Source of the DNA: Flagellimonas pelagia
GTDB taxonomy: Bacteria; Bacteroidota; Bacteroidia; Flavobacteriales; Flavobacteriaceae
DNA length: 64,000 nucleotides
Assembly: GCF_003584135.1 (NCBI RefSeq)
Contig: NZ_QXFI01000033.1
Coordinates: 186,001 to 250,000, forward strand
Direction of reading: 5' to 3'
Positions 60,379 to 64,000 of this stretch are shown piece by piece. Numbering within the stretch: position 1 is the first letter of the stretch; each line of letters starts with the position of its first letter. Made by a program: the position numbers and the translations under genes. The notes below the pieces were generated by a model, which was not told the origin of the DNA, did not search any database, and was given only the letters and a program-made list of their open reading frames with translations.

Positions 60379-62754
60379 ATGGGAAAACATTTTACGCTAA
60401 TCGTTCTTTTACTATTGACACACCATGGTTTATGGGCCCAAAAAGGTAATAATTCCACCTTGAAAATCAAGGACATCATGCAAGGGGACAACTTTGTCGG
60501 GCACCTGCCTTCCAACCACTATTGGTCTTCCGATGGCATGACACTATATTTTGACTGGAACCCCGATGGCGCCATGAGTGATTCGCTATATGCCTATTCC
60601 ATCGGAAAAAAGGATATCTACAAGGTGGATTTTATGTCTGCAAACACATTGCCCTCTTCAAGACTTACTTACAACCAACAAAAAACCAAGGCGGTTTATG
60701 CAAAGAATGGTGATATTTTCTTATTGGATATTGCTACTTACAAATCCACTCCCATCACCAAAACACTGGAAAGGGAAAACAACCCCCATTTTACCCATAA
60801 TGGAAAAGGGATAGCCTATACCAAGGACAATGAGCTTTTTGTTTGGGACATGGCCACCGGAACCACAGAACAAATGACCCATTTTGTGAAGGCCAAGGAC
60901 AAAGAGGACAAAAGGGATTCCAAAGATGAATTTCTATACCAAGACCAATTGGGGCTTTTTGATGTGCTGCGCGAACGCAAGGCTAAAAAGGATGCTGGGG
61001 AAGAGATTAGCAAAAAGCTGGAGATACTAGAGCCTTTGGTCGTGGAAACTGGTGGAAAATCTGTAATCGGATTGGAAATGGCCCCTTCGGGAAAATACAT
61101 TACCTATATTTTGATGGACAGGCCCAAAAGCAAGGGAACCATTGTACCTCATTATGTAACTGAATCAGGGTATACAGAAGACCAAAATACCCGTTCCAAG
61201 GTTGGCGATGAGCCCACCAAGTATGAAATGTTTGTGTACAATTTGGCCAAACGGGAAAGTTATCCCGTGGTCCTTGATAATTTGGAAGGCCTGGATTATG
61301 TACCCGAATACACCAAGGATTATCCGGACAAACCCTATAAAAATGAAGATCGGATCGGTTTCATCAACGGCCCCACATGGAACCCTGAAGGTTCCAAGGC
61401 CATATTGGACATTCAAGCCCATGATTATAAAGATCGATGGATCGTATTGCTCGATCCAGAAACAGGCAAAGTGGAACAATTGGATCGCCAACATGACGAG
61501 GCTTGGATCGCAGGACCCGGTGTGGGTTGGTTTGGAGGTTCTAAATTAGGCTGGCTACCTGGTGGGAAGAGTGTTTGGTTCATGTCCGAAAAAACAGGAT
61601 ACACCCATTTGTACACCATGGACATCAATTCCAAAAAGGCCAAGGCCCTTACTTCTGGTGAATTTGAAATCTATGATGCATTCATATCCAAAGATGAGTC
61701 CAGATGGTATTTTGGCTCGAACAAGACCCATCCCGGTGATCGACAATTTTACACCATGCCCTTAAAAGGAGGGAATTGGGAGCAGCTGACCAATATGATT
61801 GGCAATAATGATGTGGTACTTTCTCCAGACGAAACCCAGTTGGCCATACTATATTCCTACTCCAATAAGCCTACGGAATTGTACCTTCAGGAAAACCCTG
61901 TGTATGCCAAAAAACAGACCCAAGCGGTACAACTGACCCATTCAACCACTAAGGATTTTGAGGGATATGAATGGAAAGACCCCGAAATCATCACTTTTCA
62001 GGCCGAAGACGGTGCCGAAGTATATGCCAGGCTCTATCAACCCGAAACATCAGTAAAAAACAAGGCTGCCGTAATTTTTGTTCACGGGGCCGGTTATCTA
62101 CAGAATGCACACAAGTGGTGGAGTTCCTATTTTAGGGAATATATGTTCCACAATCTTTTGGTGGACAACGGATATACCGTTTTGGACATCGATTACCGTG
62201 GAAGCGCCGGTTATGGGCGGGACTGGCGTACCGGAATCTACCGCCATATGGGAGGAAAAGATCTTTCCGACCAAGTGGACGGTGCCAAAATGTTAGTGGA
62301 CAAATACGGTATCGACACGGATAAAATTGGTATATATGGAGGTTCCTATGGCGGGTTCATCACGTTGATGGGCATGTTCAACGCACCCGATACTTTCAGT
62401 GCGGGTGGGGCCATTAGGTCCGTTGGGGATTGGGCCGCCTATAACCATGGCTATACGGCCCGCATCCTGAATACTCCCGCAACGGATAGTTTGGCCTACA
62501 GAAGAAGCTCTCCCATCTATTTTGCAGATGGCCTGAAGGGAAAACTTTTGATCCTTCACGGCATGGTGGACGATAATGTCCATTTTCAGGATATGGTAAG
62601 ATTGTCACAGCGCTTGATCGAATTGGGCAAGGAAAATTGGGAAATGGCCGTTTACCCCGTGGAGCGACATGGCTTTGTGGAACCCAGTAGTTGGACGGAT
62701 GAATACACCCGTATTTTCAATCTGTTCCAAGAGGCACTTCTAGATAAAAAATAA
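60379..62754 (+). CDS. S9 family peptidase (dipeptidyl peptidase IV-like)
   Basis: A 791-residue secreted serine peptidase. The signal peptide is MGKHFTLIVLLLLTHHGLWA. An N-terminal beta-propeller spans about residues 30-520 (TYNQQKTKAVYAKNGDIFLL; WMSEK-like blades), and the C-terminal alpha/beta hydrolase carries Ser656 (IYGGSYGGFITLMGMF), Asp731 (HGMVDDNVHFQD), and His764 (VERHGFVEPSSWTDEY). Family enzymes remove N-terminal dipeptides or cleave after proline in small peptides. The length is right for the DPP IV-like branch. It is transcribed alone, 269 bases from the GMC gene start; no feature was seen in that gap. Confidence 0.93.
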   Translation: MGKHFTLIVLLLLTHHGLWAQKGNNSTLKIKDIMQGDNFVGHLPSNHYWSSDGMTLYFDWNPDGAMSDSLYAYSIGKKDIYKVDFMSANTLPSSRLTYNQQKTKAVYAKNGDIFLLDIATYKSTPITKTLERENNPHFTHNGKGIAYTKDNELFVWDMATGTTEQMTHFVKAKDKEDKRDSKDEFLYQDQLGLFDVLRERKAKKDAGEEISKKLEILEPLVVETGGKSVIGLEMAPSGKYITYILMDRPKSKGTIVPHYVTESGYTEDQNTRSKVGDEPTKYEMFVYNLAKRESYPVVLDNLEGLDYVPEYTKDYPDKPYKNEDRIGFINGPTWNPEGSKAILDIQAHDYKDRWIVLLDPETGKVEQLDRQHDEAWIAGPGVGWFGGSKLGWLPGGKSVWFMSEKTGYTHLYTMDINSKKAKALTSGEFEIYDAFISKDESRWYFGSNKTHPGDRQFYTMPLKGGNWEQLTNMIGNNDVVLSPDETQLAILYSYSNKPTELYLQENPVYAKKQTQAVQLTHSTTKDFEGYEWKDPEIITFQAEDGAEVYARLYQPETSVKNKAAVIFVHGAGYLQNAHKWWSSYFREYMFHNLLVDNGYTVLDIDYRGSAGYGRDWRTGIYRHMGGKDLSDQVDGAKMLVDKYGIDTDKIGIYGGSYGGFITLMGMFNAPDTFSAGGAIRSVGDWAAYNHGYTARILNTPATDSLAYRRSSPIYFADGLKGKLLILHGMVDDNVHFQDMVRLSQRLIELGKENWEMAVYPVERHGFVEPSSWTDEYTRIFNLFQEALLDKK

Positions 62755-62835
62755 TGTATGGAGGTAGAAAAGGCTTCATCTGGAATTTGAACAAAAAAAC
62801 ATATCTTCCCGTTTGAAAGTTAACGAACAAACGGG

Positions 62836-64000
62836 ATGAAAGCATTGTTGAAAGCACTCGGCCCTGGCCTATTGTTTGCCAGTATGGCCATTGGCACCTC
62901 GCACTTGGTACTCTCCACCAAAGCTGGGGCACAATATGGTTGGATTATGGTCATCCCCATACTTTTGGCCAATCTGTTCAAGTATCCCTTTTTTGAGTTC
63001 GGTATCCGATATACCACGGTCACCGAAAAAAGCCTGATCCAAGGGTATTTGAATTTAGGCAAAACCTATTTGTGGATCTATGCCTTTGTTACCCTCATCA
63101 GCACTTTTACCATTTTGGCCGCCCTCTATGTGGTCACCGCTGGATTGTTCATGAACCTGTTCCATATCAACAGCATGGGTGCCGGGACCATTTCGTTAGG
63201 ACTGTTTATTTTCATCAGCCTATTATTGATTGTGGGGAAATACCGCTTTTTGGAAGAATCGTTAAAGGCAGTAATTACCATTCTCTTTGTCGCCCTGTTG
63301 ATTACTACCATCATGGTCTTGCAGAAGGGTACCGTTCCCGGTTCGGAAACATACCAACGCCCCGAAATTTTCAATGAAGCCGGCATTTTGTTCCTGATAG
63401 GTCTTGTGGGATGGATGCCCACCGCAGTGGAAGCTTCGGGTTGGGTAAGCATGTGGGGGATGGAGAATTTAAAGACTATGAAAAACAAACCAACACTGAA
63501 GATTGCCATCCAGGAATTCAATATTGGATACATTCTAACAGCGTTATTGGCTATATTCTTCATGATTATAGGTTGGATGACCCTCTATGGTACCGGAACA
63601 GAATTGAGCGGTAATGCAGTGATTTTCGCAGATCAATTGGTGAACCTATTTACCACCCATATTGGCAATTGGGCCTACTTTTTCATTGCCGTGGCCGCAT
63701 TCGCCACCATGTTCAGTACCTGTATGACGGCCCATGATGCCATCTCCAGGGTAAGTGTGGACATTCTTCAAAAACTCTACCCGAAAAAATCCCTGTTCCA
63801 AAACAAAAATGCCTTTGCCATTATGGTGATTGTCATGACTTTGATCAACTGGATGGTCATTACCCTGTTCAGTGCCAACATGGGAGATCTTGTGGCATTG
63901 GCCACTTTTGTTTCGTTTGTATTGGCTCCACTATTAGGTTGGATGAATTTAAAAACGGTGATGGGCAATGATATTCCCTTGGAACACAAACCCAAACTGG
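62836..64000 (+). CDS. Nramp-superfamily transporter lacking canonical metal motifs (3' end beyond window)
   Basis: The frame opens at the ATG at 62836 and stays open to the window end (388 full codons), so the protein is truncated here. It has about ten hydrophobic helices and Nramp-like flow: LGPGLLFASMAIGTSHLVLS then TKAGAQYGWIMVIPILLANL, and later FLIGLVGWMPTAVEASGWVS. In true Nramps helix 1 carries Asp-Pro-Gly-Asn and helix 6 Met-Pro-His; here these are Gly20-Thr-Ser-His23 and Met-Pro-Thr. It is thus an Nramp-related protein of uncertain substrate, possibly another metal (the NRMT magnesium transporters also lack these). It follows the peptidase by 81 bases. Confidence 0.82.
   Translation, partial: MKALLKALGPGLLFASMAIGTSHLVLSTKAGAQYGWIMVIPILLANLFKYPFFEFGIRYTTVTEKSLIQGYLNLGKTYLWIYAFVTLISTFTILAALYVVTAGLFMNLFHINSMGAGTISLGLFIFISLLLIVGKYRFLEESLKAVITILFVALLITTIMVLQKGTVPGSETYQRPEIFNEAGILFLIGLVGWMPTAVEASGWVSMWGMENLKTMKNKPTLKIAIQEFNIGYILTALLAIFFMIIGWMTLYGTGTELSGNAVIFADQLVNLFTTHIGNWAYFFIAVAAFATMFSTCMTAHDAISRVSVDILQKLYPKKSLFQNKNAFAIMVIVMTLINWMVITLFSANMGDLVALATFVSFVLAPLLGWMNLKTVMGNDIPLEHKPKL

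Overview
The window looks like a chromosomal segment of a marine-type Flavobacteriaceae bacterium (Bacteroidota), possibly close to Muricauda/Flagellimonas. The evidence is family content: BamA followed by two OmpH/Skp proteins, DUF6089 and DUF6090 proteins, a GH3 adenylating enzyme, a FolK-deoxynucleoside kinase fusion, LytS/LytTR regulators and SusC-like outer membrane barrels. Promoters match the Bacteroidota form TTG-N20-TAnnTTTG, and most genes lack a strong Shine-Dalgarno. The genus is an inference. No rRNA, CRISPR array, insertion sequence or prophage was seen, and no gap between genes exceeds 300 bases.

Layout. 1-10.3 kb: the end of etfA, a bifunctional nuclease, a nucleoside transporter, a four-helix-bundle (IVP) gene inside short GGTGAAGGG-type repeats, thyA, small lipoproteins and DUF genes, a secreted esterase-like hydrolase, a glycogen-binding-like domain, a PLP enzyme and folA. 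10.3-18.4 kb, minus strand: an envelope block CBS-nadK-DUF6089-uppS-bamA-ompH-ompH, then murI. 18.4-25.5 kb: pdxJ, a hydrolase, an SGNH lipoprotein, tig, clpP and clpX. 25.5-39.1 kb: a hydrolase, a small barrel protein, a membrane AraC regulator, GH3, DUF2797, two permeases, DUF6090, AsmA, a queuosine-precursor transporter and sppA. 39.2-48.4 kb: folK-dNK, a TrmH-type methyltransferase, mutS, an outer membrane receptor and a LytS/LytTR pair.

48.4-57.6 kb is the accessory part. A tRNA-Gly relic, whose D-arm is replaced by an 18-base palindrome, precedes tRNA-Gly(GCC) and tRNA-Leu(UAA). Next comes a compact, very AT-rich three-gene operon (two unrecognised proteins plus a ComEC-like metallo-beta-lactamase), then a second, GC-rich ComEC-like protein, a TolB-like propeller protein, and four tandem paralogous lipoproteins with collagen-like Gly-X-Y stalks. 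The AT-rich operon and the collagen-like quartet are the best candidates for undescribed systems.

57.7-64 kb: a Tat-lipoprotein small subunit with a GMC flavoprotein dehydrogenase, an S9 peptidase, and the start of an Nramp-superfamily transporter that lacks both canonical metal-binding motifs and runs off the window.

Recurrent themes are nucleotide and folate metabolism (NupC, ThyA, DHFR, FolK-dNK), outer membrane biogenesis (BamA, OmpH, AsmA) and proteostasis (trigger factor, ClpXP, SppA).
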